Part shown: positions 22,678-32,519 of the stretch, piece after piece
Position numbering within the stretch: position 1 is the stretch's first letter
Layout: each line of letters begins with the position of its first letter
Source of the DNA: an uncultured Rhizobiaceae bacterium
Lineage (GTDB): Bacteria > Pseudomonadota > Alphaproteobacteria > Rhizobiales > Rhizobiaceae
Length of the DNA: 64,000 nt
Assembly (NCBI GenBank): GCA_958296345.1
Contig: CATQIJ010000010.1
Span: 62,001-126,000, forward strand
Direction: 5' to 3'
The notes under the pieces: generated by a model
What the model saw: the letters and a program-made list of their open reading frames with translations, nothing else
Told to the model about the DNA's origin: nothing
Databases searched by the model: none
Position numbers and translations under genes: made by a program

Positions 22678-25579
22678 TGAATTTGAATCAATTCCCAAAC
22701 CTCTTCATGTATTTGTTGAAGATAAATTTTCGGAACTAAAAACTGAATTATCAACTTTACTTATTTCCACAAATATCAAAGACTCTGAATTAATAGACTT
22801 TCTAACAAATGTTATTCAGCTCTCCCCATATCTAAAAGACTGTGTTTTTAAAGAGCCTATATTTTTATCTCGTTTACTAGAAAAAGGCTTTGACGATAGC
22901 ATTAAAGCTATTCTTGATGAGACAACTTTACTTGGCATGAAGATTGAAAACGAAGTAGAGTTTATGTCTGCTGTTCGAGTGGCAAAGCGTAGGCTTGCAT
23001 TATTGTGTGGCCTAGCGGATCTTGGGGGGTGGTGGAATGGTGACCTTGTCACTACATCGCTTTCTAAGTTTGCAAAAGCGTCCCAATCAGCTTGTTTGGA
23101 TTTTGTATTATTGCAGAATAACCGCCAAGAAAAACTAGTTTTGTCAAATCCCACTAACCCTCAGGAAGATTGCGGGTTTATTATTTTGGGAATGGGGAAA
23201 TTTGGTGCAAATGAATTAAATTATTCTAGCGACATTGATTTGATTTTTATCTTTGATGATGCAGCTCAAATTATACTAAATACAGACGACCCAATAAGCT
23301 TACTTTCCCGTATGGCAAAGCAACTCATTAAGTTGATGCAGGAAAGAACAGCTGACGGATATGTTTTCCGTATGGACATACGGCTACGACCTGATCCTTC
23401 TTCAGCACCGCTAGTTGTTCCACTTGTTGCAGCTTTGAATTATTATGAAGGACAAGGTCAGAATTGGGAACGCGCGGCAATGATTAAAGCACGCGCAGTT
23501 GCTGGAGATATCAAGGCAGGCGAGGCTTTTTTAAATGAACTTGCTCCCTTTATTTGGCGAAAATATTTAGACTTTGCTGCCATCAATGATGTTCAATCGA
23601 TAAAGCGTCAGATCCATGCGCACAAAGGGTATGGTGAAATCGCAGTGTTGGGTCACAACATAAAACTGGGCCGCGGCGGTATTCGTGAAATAGAATTCTT
23701 TGCTCAAACACAACAATTAATTGCTGGTGGTCGTAATACAAGCCTTCGAGAAAATGAAACCATTGCAGCACTACAAGCCTTAGAAGAAAGTAATTGGATT
23801 GAAAAATGTGCGGTATCTGAGCTCACACAAGCATATTGGTTCTTACGTGATATCGAGCATCGCTTGCAGATGGTTGATGATAGCCAGACACATATTTTAC
23901 CTGAAACCAATGAAGAATTAAAGCGCATTGCATTTATGTCAGACGAAGCCGATGTTGAGCAGTTTTCTAATTCTATTCGCTTAACATTAGAAGTCGTTGA
24001 AAAATATTATTCAGCGCTTTTTGAGGCCGCTGAAAATTTAGGCGCAGATAAAGGTAGTCTTGTTTTTACTGGAGATGATGAAGATCCTGAAACACTAAAT
24101 ACGCTCAAAGAGATGGGGTTTGCTCGCCCAAGTGAAATCATGAAGATTGTAAAAACTTGGCATAAGGCTCGCATACCTGCTTTAAGAACTACGCAGGCTC
24201 GAGAATTATTAACTGAACTTGTGCCTGATTTATTAAAATCATTTTCTTCAGCAAATAATCCAGACGAAGTTGTTTTTACATTTGATAGGTTCTTATCAGG
24301 GCTACCAGCAGGAATACAGCTCTTCTCAATTTTAAAGAACAACCCAAGCCTATCAGAGCTCTTAATAAAAATATTAAGTGCAGCCCCACGGCTAGCAAAT
24401 CAAATCTCGCATAAACCGCATGTATTTGACGCTATGATCGATCCACAATTTGGTGAGGGGGCCCTTTCCAAAGATGCATTAAACGATATTTTAAATGCAA
24501 GTCTTGATCATTCCGATGGTTATGAAAATGCATTAGATGAGGCTCGACGGTTCTTTTCTCAAACACAGTTTATGATTGGCTGCCAATATTTCGCGGGTAC
24601 TTTATCTGCACAAAATGTTGCAAAAGCTTTTACAAGCCTTGCTGAAGTTATAATAAATTCAATGCTTGAATTAGTATCTCAAGAGTTTGCAAAACGTCAT
24701 GGCGAAGTAAAAGGTTCAAGAGTAAGCATATTAGGAATGGGCCGCTTGGGAAGCTATGAACTTACTGCAACGTCTGATTTGGATTTAATCTTTTTATATG
24801 ATTTTGATCAAACAATAGAATATTCTGATGGCGAAAAACCACTAGCTACTTCTTTGTATTTTATCAGACTTATGCAGCGTTTTATTTCAGCAATGAGTTC
24901 TCCAACTTCAGAAGGAAAACTTTTTGAGCTTGATTTCAGATTAAGACCATCGGGAAATGCAGGTCCTTTAGCAACGCATGTTGATGGATTTATGAAATAT
25001 CAACGAGAAGAAGCTTGGATTTGGGAAGCTCAGTCTCTCACCCGTGCTAGGGCGGTTGCTGGAGATGAAACACTATCAAGTGAAGTAGAAAAAGAAATTC
25101 CTAAAATTCTTGCTAATCATAAAAATAGAGATGTGCTTGAAAAAGAAATTCTTGATATGCGAAAGCGTATTGAAAAAGAAAAAGGTTCCAAAAATGTATG
25201 GGATTTTAAAAGCATTTCTGGTGGCTTACTCGATATTGAATTCATTGCTCAATGGCTAGCTATCAAAAATGGGAGTGACGGTGCTACAAGTACACGCGAA
25301 ATTCTTCAAAACCCAAAACACGAAGAATTATCTTCTGATACCCGAGATAAACTTCTTCAAGCATTCGATCTTTATAATTCATTATTGCAATTACAACGGA
25401 TATGTATTGATGATGTCTTTCAAGTAAAGTCAGCATCAAAGGGGTTTGTTGAAATAATTTGTTCTAGTATGGATATGCCAGATTTAAAATCCGCTGAAGC
25501 CCATTTAAAAACTTTACAAAAAGAAGTTCGCAAGAGTTTTACCGCACTCATAAAACACAAAAAAAACCCCGAACTATAA
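22667..25579 (+). CDS. glnE: Glutamine synthetase adenylyltransferase/deadenylase GlnE
   Basis: This 970-residue bifunctional enzyme adenylylates and de-adenylylates glutamine synthetase in nitrogen control. Two nucleotidyltransferase domains are visible. The N-terminal deadenylase has GMGKFGANELNYSSDIDLI (about 178-196) and the C-terminal adenylyltransferase has GMGRLGSYELTATSDLDLI (about 688-706). Each is followed by RLRPDPSS or RLRPSGNAG and a GlnD-like helical region. It starts inside the kinase gene by 11 bases. The last codons overlap a terminator for the convergent gene. Confidence 0.97.
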   Translation: MMHSEFESIPKPLHVFVEDKFSELKTELSTLLISTNIKDSELIDFLTNVIQLSPYLKDCVFKEPIFLSRLLEKGFDDSIKAILDETTLLGMKIENEVEFMSAVRVAKRRLALLCGLADLGGWWNGDLVTTSLSKFAKASQSACLDFVLLQNNRQEKLVLSNPTNPQEDCGFIILGMGKFGANELNYSSDIDLIFIFDDAAQIILNTDDPISLLSRMAKQLIKLMQERTADGYVFRMDIRLRPDPSSAPLVVPLVAALNYYEGQGQNWERAAMIKARAVAGDIKAGEAFLNELAPFIWRKYLDFAAINDVQSIKRQIHAHKGYGEIAVLGHNIKLGRGGIREIEFFAQTQQLIAGGRNTSLRENETIAALQALEESNWIEKCAVSELTQAYWFLRDIEHRLQMVDDSQTHILPETNEELKRIAFMSDEADVEQFSNSIRLTLEVVEKYYSALFEAAENLGADKGSLVFTGDDEDPETLNTLKEMGFARPSEIMKIVKTWHKARIPALRTTQARELLTELVPDLLKSFSSANNPDEVVFTFDRFLSGLPAGIQLFSILKNNPSLSELLIKILSAAPRLANQISHKPHVFDAMIDPQFGEGALSKDALNDILNASLDHSDGYENALDEARRFFSQTQFMIGCQYFAGTLSAQNVAKAFTSLAEVIINSMLELVSQEFAKRHGEVKGSRVSILGMGRLGSYELTATSDLDLIFLYDFDQTIEYSDGEKPLATSLYFIRLMQRFISAMSSPTSEGKLFELDFRLRPSGNAGPLATHVDGFMKYQREEAWIWEAQSLTRARAVAGDETLSSEVEKEIPKILANHKNRDVLEKEILDMRKRIEKEKGSKNVWDFKSISGGLLDIEFIAQWLAIKNGSDGATSTREILQNPKHEELSSDTRDKLLQAFDLYNSLLQLQRICIDDVFQVKSASKGFVEIICSSMDMPDLKSAEAHLKTLQKEVRKSFTALIKHKKNPEL

Positions 25580-25590
25580 AAGTTCGGGGT
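25553..25590 (-). terminator. Terminator of the convergent PAS kinase gene, overlapping the glnE 3' end
   Basis: ACCCCGAACT (25566-25575) pairs perfectly with AGTTCGGGGT (25581-25590), with a five-base loop. On the minus strand it is followed by a run of T (the A-run before 25566). It ends transcription of the kinase at 25621-27966. The glnE stop codon lies in the loop region. Confidence 0.8.
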
Positions 25591-25620
25591 GTAGTTGGCA
25601 GGGTAAACTAAAATTAAAAC

Positions 25621-27966
25621 TTAGGCTGCTTTTTGGCAGGTTAATTCCTTAGCGATAGGAATTCTGAGGGAAACTATTGTGCCTTTTCCATTCACCGAAC
25701 GAATTTTCATAGCACCACCATGCATTTCAGTAAGTGAACGAGAAATTGCAAGGCCTAACCCAGACCCCTTATGGCTTTTGGTGAATTGATTTTGAACTTG
25801 TTCAAAAGGCTTGCCCAATTTTTTAAGGTCTTTTTTCGAGATACCAATTCCATCGTCTTCCAATGATATTGTTATACAATTCCCTCGCTTTCTTGCGCGA
25901 ATTTGAATGCGTCCACCATCATTTGAAAACTTAACAGCATTTGATAGTAGGTTAATAAGAATCTGTTTCATGGCACGGCGGTCTGCTTCTAAATTTAATT
26001 TAGAAGAAACACTATCTTCAATCTTGAGATTTCTTTCTTGCGATTGATGAGAGACAATTCGCATTGTCTCTTCAATCATTTCATTAAGATTGAAGGTTTC
26101 GTAATTTAATTCAAAACGACCAGCTTCAATTTTTGACATATCCAAAACGTCATTAATCATGCCAAGCAAGTAGCTGCCACTTTCGTAAATATCGCGTGCG
26201 TATTCTTCGTATTTTGCAGATCCTAAAGGCCCAAACATGCCTTCATTTATGATTTCTGAAAATCCTATAATAGCATTCAGTGGCGTTCTTAACTCGTGTG
26301 AAATATTAGCTAAAAACTCAGACTTTGCTTTGTTTGCAGTTTCAGCTCGGTGTGTTTCATCTGCATATTTTCCAGCCATTTCTGCCAGTTTTTGTTTTTG
26401 TTCTTCAAGCGTTATTCTTGATTTTTCAAGGTCAGAAACTGTTGCCATTAAGCGTTTCTCAGATTCAACAAGCTTAGTTTCGTGAAGTTTAATTGGTGTA
26501 ATATCCGTACCTACCGATACAAACCCACCATCTTGAGTGTGGCGCTCATTGATTTGCAGCCACCGACCGTCTTCCAGTTGAATTTCTAGCGTTCTTGTAC
26601 TTTCGTCTTGATCAAGACCGCGAACTTTTTCATTACTAACTTTTGGTGAGATAGCCTGCTTCATCACTGCATCATAAGGCATTCCTGCACTCAACCAATT
26701 TGGGTCAAGTTGGTGTAGTTGTTGGTATTTTGAATTACACATAACCAAGCGTTTCTGGTCATCCCACAAGACAAATGCTTCGGGTAGGTTTTCAATCGCA
26801 TCACGCAAACGCATATCCTTTTGATAACTTGCTTGCTCCATAATGCGTTGCTCAGTTATATCCTCAGCAATACCCACTAGGCGAGGACGCGATCCTTCGA
26901 CTCCTGCGATTTCAACTTTCAAACGGATCCAACACCAGTCACCAGATCCATTTTGCATACGAAAGACTTGCTCTACCTGAGTAAGGTTTTGCTCTAAAAC
27001 ACGGCAAGCTAATGAATATAAATCAACATCCTCTGGGTGAACTAACTTAGACACCTCAGCAAATCCGATGATTTCATCCCGAGGCTTCATCCCAAGCAAT
27101 TCAAACATAGACTTAGACCAATAAAACTGCCCGCGTGAAAGGTCCCAATCCCAAAGACCGCAACCACCACGCATGAGTGCAGTGTCAAACCGGTTTTGAA
27201 CTTCAAAATACATTCCATCAGCTTCGAGTGCTCTGGCACTTTGAGCAAAATATGCATACAAAATAACAAGCAAAATTGAAGAGGTTCCTACAAACAATGT
27301 TACGTTTAATGAAACATTTTGACGCCAATCCGAATATATGAAGCTCTCGGGTTGAATTAATGTCACGCCGCCAAATGGTTTACCCAAGATGCGGTGCACA
27401 CCAATTGCGGGTTCACCACTGGCTGTCGTAATGTTCCTAGCTTCTGCCCGCTCCCCAAATGTTGTTAGTAACAGAACGTCCCCTAGAATGGCATTAAGTT
27501 GCTGGCCATGTGTTTCAGGACGGTGTGGGATGGTTGCGATAATAGAGCCACTACGGTTAGTTAAAGCGATATTGCGACCATCAGCTCTAAATTTTGCAGG
27601 AATGGTATCTAGCATAAAGTTTTGTAATTTAGCTTGGCTAGGAAGCTTGTTATCTGCTTGTGGCATAACCAAAAGCTTTTGTTCAATTAACTCGGCTATG
27701 TAATGCATCTCTGTATTTGTTTGGCTGCGAATTAGTTCAGCTTGCGTTTGTAATGCCATCCACCTTGCGACACCTGCAATAACCAAAAATAATACAATTA
27801 ATGCGGGTACTAATCGTCGTAAGAACGTTTCAGATTTTAGTAAATTTTCATAAGCGGGATGGCTCAATTGTCGGGCATAGCCTGCAACAACAGTTGCAGA
27901 GCTATTGCCTTTCAATTGCAATATACCCTTACGGTGTCGCATGTTCTGCGCCTCCGCTTGAGACAT
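25621..27966 (-). CDS. PAS-domain sensor histidine kinase (PleC/DivJ-like)
   Basis: This 781-residue membrane kinase has two transmembrane segments (about 50-70 and 215-235) enclosing a periplasmic region. One PAS domain starts at GGCGLWDWDLSRGQFYWS (about 265) with a PAC motif, and a second at NLPEAFVLWDD (about 395). A coiled coil (KRLMATVSDLEKSRITLEEQKQKLAEMAGK) leads to the HisKA box FLANISHELRTPLNAIIGFSEI (about 545) and an HATPase with NLLSNAVKFS, DDGIGI and GSGLGLAIS. It closely resembles kinases that control DivK/PleD-type regulators. It has no receiver domain. It is a single gene on the minus strand with its own terminator. Confidence 0.92.
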   Translation of the reverse strand: MSQAEAQNMRHRKGILQLKGNSSATVVAGYARQLSHPAYENLLKSETFLRRLVPALIVLFLVIAGVARWMALQTQAELIRSQTNTEMHYIAELIEQKLLVMPQADNKLPSQAKLQNFMLDTIPAKFRADGRNIALTNRSGSIIATIPHRPETHGQQLNAILGDVLLLTTFGERAEARNITTASGEPAIGVHRILGKPFGGVTLIQPESFIYSDWRQNVSLNVTLFVGTSSILLVILYAYFAQSARALEADGMYFEVQNRFDTALMRGGCGLWDWDLSRGQFYWSKSMFELLGMKPRDEIIGFAEVSKLVHPEDVDLYSLACRVLEQNLTQVEQVFRMQNGSGDWCWIRLKVEIAGVEGSRPRLVGIAEDITEQRIMEQASYQKDMRLRDAIENLPEAFVLWDDQKRLVMCNSKYQQLHQLDPNWLSAGMPYDAVMKQAISPKVSNEKVRGLDQDESTRTLEIQLEDGRWLQINERHTQDGGFVSVGTDITPIKLHETKLVESEKRLMATVSDLEKSRITLEEQKQKLAEMAGKYADETHRAETANKAKSEFLANISHELRTPLNAIIGFSEIINEGMFGPLGSAKYEEYARDIYESGSYLLGMINDVLDMSKIEAGRFELNYETFNLNEMIEETMRIVSHQSQERNLKIEDSVSSKLNLEADRRAMKQILINLLSNAVKFSNDGGRIQIRARKRGNCITISLEDDGIGISKKDLKKLGKPFEQVQNQFTKSHKGSGLGLAISRSLTEMHGGAMKIRSVNGKGTIVSLRIPIAKELTCQKAA

Positions 27967-28094
27967 CGCTGGCCTCCTCGGTTGTTAATTATTTCAGCCG
28001 CCGCCGTGCTGCCGAATCAGTACCACAATGAATCATGTGGAATCACCTTGTCCAGCCCTGTTAATGATTTATTTACCTGAGAAGCTAAATAAAT

Positions 28095-30749
28095 TTATCC
28101 AGCTAGAGTTCTGCCTAAGATATCTGATGTATCTCGAGAAAGATCGCCTGATTTTTCAATTTTTTGAAGTGCAGCTTCTACAAGTTTTCTGCGAGATGGT
28201 TCTAAAGAGCGATAAGACCTAAAGGCCGTAAGCATTCTTGCAGTAACTTGAGGGTTGATTTTATCTAATTTAATGAGCGCATCTGCCATAAGCGTATAGC
28301 CTTTGCCATTTGCCGCATTAAAGGCTGATTGATTTCCCATTGCAAATACGCCTAACAAAGAGCGGAAGCGGTTTGGATTATTAAATGTAAAATCTTTGTG
28401 TTTCATGAGCGCCCGTACAATAGTAGTTGTAGAGGTTCCAGGCTTTGAGGCTTGTACAGAAAACCATTTATCCAACACAATATGATCTTTATGATAACGC
28501 TTATAAAAATCAGCAAGAACTTTTTCTCGTTCCAATTTTGTTGGATGATAATGCACAATTGTTCTAAGTGCATTGAAGCGATCTGTCATATTATTAGATT
28601 TTTTATAATCCTTAATTATGTCACTGAGCGCTGATTTAGATTTACTTGCTACACTAAACATCATTACCAAACCACGTAGGCTGCGTTTTCCTGCTTCATC
28701 TGAACTTGCAGAAAATGTGTCGGAATTTTTGATTGATAAGAGAAGTTTTTTGCGTGAGGGTTCAAAGGTTTTTCCAAGTGCAATAGTAAGGGCTGATAGA
28801 GATTTTGAAATTGCATCGGGGTTTACATTTTTGCCCATTACCTGAGCAAGATCTCCCTCACTTGGTAAAGACAAAATAGTGGCGCGATAAGCAGGTTCCA
28901 AATTTTCGTCAAGAAGTATATCTTTGGATGTTTCTAGAAACTTCGCGTCAATCTTCATAGGCTTTCCAGCGCGGATGGCTTTGCAGCCAGATAATAGTAA
29001 TTTGCTTGCATAGTTTTGGTATGCTTGCCAACGGCTAAAGGTATCAGTGTCTTTTGCTGCTAGAAATGCTAAGTCACTTGGGCTTTGACGATAGTCAATT
29101 TCTATCGGCGCAGTGAAATTACGATTTAAACTAAGGACAGGACGTTCTTTAATGTCACTGAAAATTACTTTATGTTTTCTTTTGGTGAGATGAAGCACAT
29201 CGTTTTCAAAATCCGCACCAGTTACTTTTGTCGGCTTCATATCTTGACCATCAGAGTCAATGAGGCCAATTTTTTGCGGTATATACACAGGTAGTTTTCG
29301 TTTTTGGCCCGGTGTTGAAGGCGTGAATTGTTCAAACTCTAATACAAAAATCTCTTTGGATTTATCGTAACTTGAAGAAACATTAAGTAATGGCGTGCCT
29401 GCTTGCGAATACCATTGAGAAAATTGTGATAGATCAAACTTTGCAGCCTTTTCAAAGCAAAGTAGGAATTCTTCTATAGTTGCAGCATCCCCATCATGGC
29501 GCTTCAAGTATAGGTCCATACCTTTTTTGAATTTCTTTTCGCCAATGATGGTTGCCAACATACGAATAAGTTCAGCACCTTTTTGGTAAATGGTTGCTGT
29601 ATAAAAATTATTGATCTCGCGGTAGGATTCAGGCCGCACAGGATGCGCTAATGGGCCTGCATCCTCTGGAAATTGACCAGCCTTTAGTCCGCGTACATCG
29701 GCAATCCGTTTGACGGGTCTTGAACGTTCATCTGATGAAAACTCTTGGTCGCGGTAAACCGTCAGACCTTCTTTTAGGCATAGCTGAAACCAATCACGGC
29801 AGGTTATGCGGTTTCCAGTCCAATTATGAAAATACTCATGCGCAATAATGCCTTCAATATTTGCATAATCAACATCTGTTGCAGTATCTGAATCTCCCAA
29901 GATATATTTATCATTGAAGATATTCAGTCCCTTGTTTTCCATCGCGCCCATATTGAAATCAGAAACAGCTACAATATTAAAAACATCAAGATCATACTCG
30001 CAACCAAAAACCTCTTCATCCCATTTCATTGAACGAATAAGTGAGTCCATTGCATAATTAGTGCTGGCCTCTTTGCCTTTTTCAACATAGATACCAAGTT
30101 TAACTTTGCGCCCAGACATAGTTTTAAAAGGCTTATGAACCGAGCCCAAATCTCCTCCGACAAGGGCAAAGAGATATGAAGGTTTAGGGTGTGGGTCGTG
30201 CCAAACTGCATAGTGTCGGCCTTTGCCTGCAGAACCCTTTTTAACTGGGTTCCCATTCCCAAGTAAAATAGGAACATCTTTCTTATTTGCTTCTATTCGT
30301 GTTGTATAAACCGCTAATACATCGGGGCGGTCTAAGAAATAGGTTATTCTACGAAAGCCCTCTGCTTCACACTGCGTACAATAATTGCCACTTGAGCGAT
30401 AAAGCCCCATAAGTTTTGTATTTGCTGCTGGGTTGATTTCAGTTTCAATCTGAACTTCAAACTTATTTGCTTTAGGTAAGGCATAAATGATGAGCTCAGT
30501 TGGTGTTTCTTTGTAATCTTTTTCTGATAATTTTTTGCCATTTATTGCAACTGAATTCAGTTTAAGTTCATCTCCATCAAGTATAAGGGCTGTACTTGTA
30601 CTCACATTTTTTTGACGTGAAACAGACATTGTTGATGTTACAAGCGTTTGCGTTGGATGCAGGTTAATATCGAGATTAACAGTTGAAATACGATACTCTG
30701 GAGTTTTATAATTTTTAAGATGAATAGCTTGGCCCTGGGTCGTACGCAT
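28095..30749 (-). CDS. pepN: Aminopeptidase N
   Basis: This M1-family zinc metallo-aminopeptidase of about 884 residues removes N-terminal residues from peptides in the cytoplasm. The substrate-binding GAMEN motif and the zinc site HEYFHNWTGN, with the third ligand Glu in LKEGLTVYRDQ, are present. Length and order fit bacterial PepN. I prefer the ATG at 30749 (MRTTQGQAIHLKNY), which matches the usual family start; a GTG at 30761 adds four residues. It stands divergent from pgi. Confidence 0.95.
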   Translation of the reverse strand: MRTTQGQAIHLKNYKTPEYRISTVNLDINLHPTQTLVTSTMSVSRQKNVSTSTALILDGDELKLNSVAINGKKLSEKDYKETPTELIIYALPKANKFEVQIETEINPAANTKLMGLYRSSGNYCTQCEAEGFRRITYFLDRPDVLAVYTTRIEANKKDVPILLGNGNPVKKGSAGKGRHYAVWHDPHPKPSYLFALVGGDLGSVHKPFKTMSGRKVKLGIYVEKGKEASTNYAMDSLIRSMKWDEEVFGCEYDLDVFNIVAVSDFNMGAMENKGLNIFNDKYILGDSDTATDVDYANIEGIIAHEYFHNWTGNRITCRDWFQLCLKEGLTVYRDQEFSSDERSRPVKRIADVRGLKAGQFPEDAGPLAHPVRPESYREINNFYTATIYQKGAELIRMLATIIGEKKFKKGMDLYLKRHDGDAATIEEFLLCFEKAAKFDLSQFSQWYSQAGTPLLNVSSSYDKSKEIFVLEFEQFTPSTPGQKRKLPVYIPQKIGLIDSDGQDMKPTKVTGADFENDVLHLTKRKHKVIFSDIKERPVLSLNRNFTAPIEIDYRQSPSDLAFLAAKDTDTFSRWQAYQNYASKLLLSGCKAIRAGKPMKIDAKFLETSKDILLDENLEPAYRATILSLPSEGDLAQVMGKNVNPDAISKSLSALTIALGKTFEPSRKKLLLSIKNSDTFSASSDEAGKRSLRGLVMMFSVASKSKSALSDIIKDYKKSNNMTDRFNALRTIVHYHPTKLEREKVLADFYKRYHKDHIVLDKWFSVQASKPGTSTTTIVRALMKHKDFTFNNPNRFRSLLGVFAMGNQSAFNAANGKGYTLMADALIKLDKINPQVTARMLTAFRSYRSLEPSRRKLVEAALQKIEKSGDLSRDTSDILGRTLAG

Positions 30750-30831
30750 ACGTAATCTCACTGATTCTGAATTCGTTAAGTTTAGTGTGGTTTAATGTAA
30801 ATTAGACATTTTTCCAATTTATATCGCGTGA

Positions 30832-32435
30832 ATGATTAATACCTTGATAAATACACTTGCACTTGTGACTAATATAGCAAAGCTAAATGCTGAAAAGCAA
30901 AGGCTTGATGCTATAAATATGCGCGATATGTTTGCCAGTGATCCTGCTCGGTTTGATAAATGTCAATCAATAATGATGGCGTACTTTTTGATTATTCAAA
31001 AAACCGCATTGATGAACAAGCCTTATCCCTTCTAATTCAAGTAGCAAAAGAAAGTAAACTTGAGCAAATGCGTGATGCGATGTTTGCAGGCGAAAAAATT
31101 AATTCGACTGAAGATAGGGCAGTATTACACACAGCGCTTAGAAGCAGCTCTAGCTCCGCTGTAATGGTGGATGGCAAGGACATTATGCCAGACATTAATG
31201 TTGAACTTGCAAAAATGTCAGATTTCGCCAATTCGATACGTTCTGGTAGCTATCAAGTAACTGGTGGTAAAGTTACAGATGTTGTGAACATTGGGATTGG
31301 TGGTTCTGATCTGGGCCCTAGAATGGTGACACAATCTCTTAGGCACTTCGAAGGTGGGCCACACCTTCACTTTGTCGCTAATTCTGACGCTGCTGATCTT
31401 GATGATATTGTAGAGCGTTTAGACCCATCAACAACTCTTTTCATTGTTGCCTCAAAATCATTTACCACAGCGGAAACAATGCTCAATGCACGTAATGCGA
31501 AGCTTTGGGTAGGAAATGCACTTGGTAACGATGTTGGCGGTCATTTTTGTGCGCTTTCAACAAACCTAGAAGCGACACAAGCTTTTGGAATTTCAAATGA
31601 TCGAACATTTGGTTTTTGGGACTGGGTTGGAGGGCGTTTTTCTATTTGGTCAGCAATTGGATTATCTTTAATGATTTCAATTGGGCCTGAAGATTTTAAA
31701 AAATTTCTAGGTGGTGCTAGTTCTGCAGATCAGCATTTTCTGAATGCACCATTGAATAAAAATATTCCAGTCATAATGGCTCTATTAGGCGTTTGGTATC
31801 GAAACATAATGGGTTACCCAGTTCAAGCTGTAATGCCATATGATAGTAGAATGTCACGCTTCCCAGCTTGGTTGCAGCAGTTAGATATGGAGTCTAACGG
31901 AAAATCAGTTTTGAAGTCCAATGAGCAAACTACAATTGATACTGGCCCAATAATATTTGGTGAAGTAGGTACCAATGGTCAACATGCTTTTTATCAACTC
32001 ATTCATCAGGGAACAACGATAATTCCGTGTGATTTCCTTCTTGCAGCAAGTGGACATGGCGGCAAAGAAAACCGCAACATGTTAATCTCAAATTGTTTAG
32101 CGCAAACAGAAGCTCTAATGAACGGTAGAACATTAGAAGAAGCAAATGGAAATCCTCACCGTGTATTTGAAGGTAATAGGCCTAGTAATACATTTTTGTA
32201 TGAAGAGGTTACCCCGCATACACTTGGTATGTTGATGGCATTCTATGAACACAAAGTTTTCGCCCAAGGTGTGCTTTGGGGAATTAATTCATTTGATCAA
32301 TGGGGCGTTGAGCTTGGCAAAGAGCTTGTTCATAACATTGAGCCTATGCTTGAGAATGGTAACGAACTTTCAGCGCAAAATAGTTCTACTCAAGGGTTGC
32401 TAGATGCAATAAATGCAATGAAAAAAGCGTCATAA
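30832..32435 (+). CDS. pgi: Glucose-6-phosphate isomerase, interrupted by a frameshift
   Basis: Pgi interconverts glucose-6-phosphate and fructose-6-phosphate. The frame from ATG 30832 gives the normal Pgi N-terminus (NMRDMFASDPARF) up to GAT AAA at 30955-30960. From 30960 the minus-one frame continues with SINNDGVLFDYSKNRIDEQAL and the whole enzyme: FAGEKINSTEDRAVLHTALR, SKSFTTAETMLNA, GFWDWVGGRFSIWS and FDQWGVELGK. Together they give about 533 residues, the usual size. One extra A in the AAA run at 30958-30960 would restore one frame. A truncated protein could start at ATG 30960 but would lack 43 residues. Sequencing error and real mutation cannot be told apart here. Confidence 0.9.
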
Positions 32436-32463
32436 TTTCTATTTAGTTTTATTCAACAGGCAT

Positions 32464-32495
32464 AAAAAAAAGCCCCAGCTATCTCTAACTGGGGC
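32464..32495 (-). terminator. Terminator of the BCCT gene
   Basis: GCCCCAG (32472-32478) pairs with CTGGGGC (32489-32495). On the minus strand a run of T (eight A on the plus strand) follows. It lies between the convergent pgi and BCCT genes and may also stop pgi weakly. Confidence 0.75.
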
Positions 32496-32519
32496 ATCTT
32501 AATTTTGTACTGTTAATGC

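Noticed and set aside
30955-30965. Programmed -1 frameshift in pgi
   Set aside because: No slippery heptamer with downstream stem-loop is apparent and Pgi is not known to use recoding; a one-base indel is simpler.
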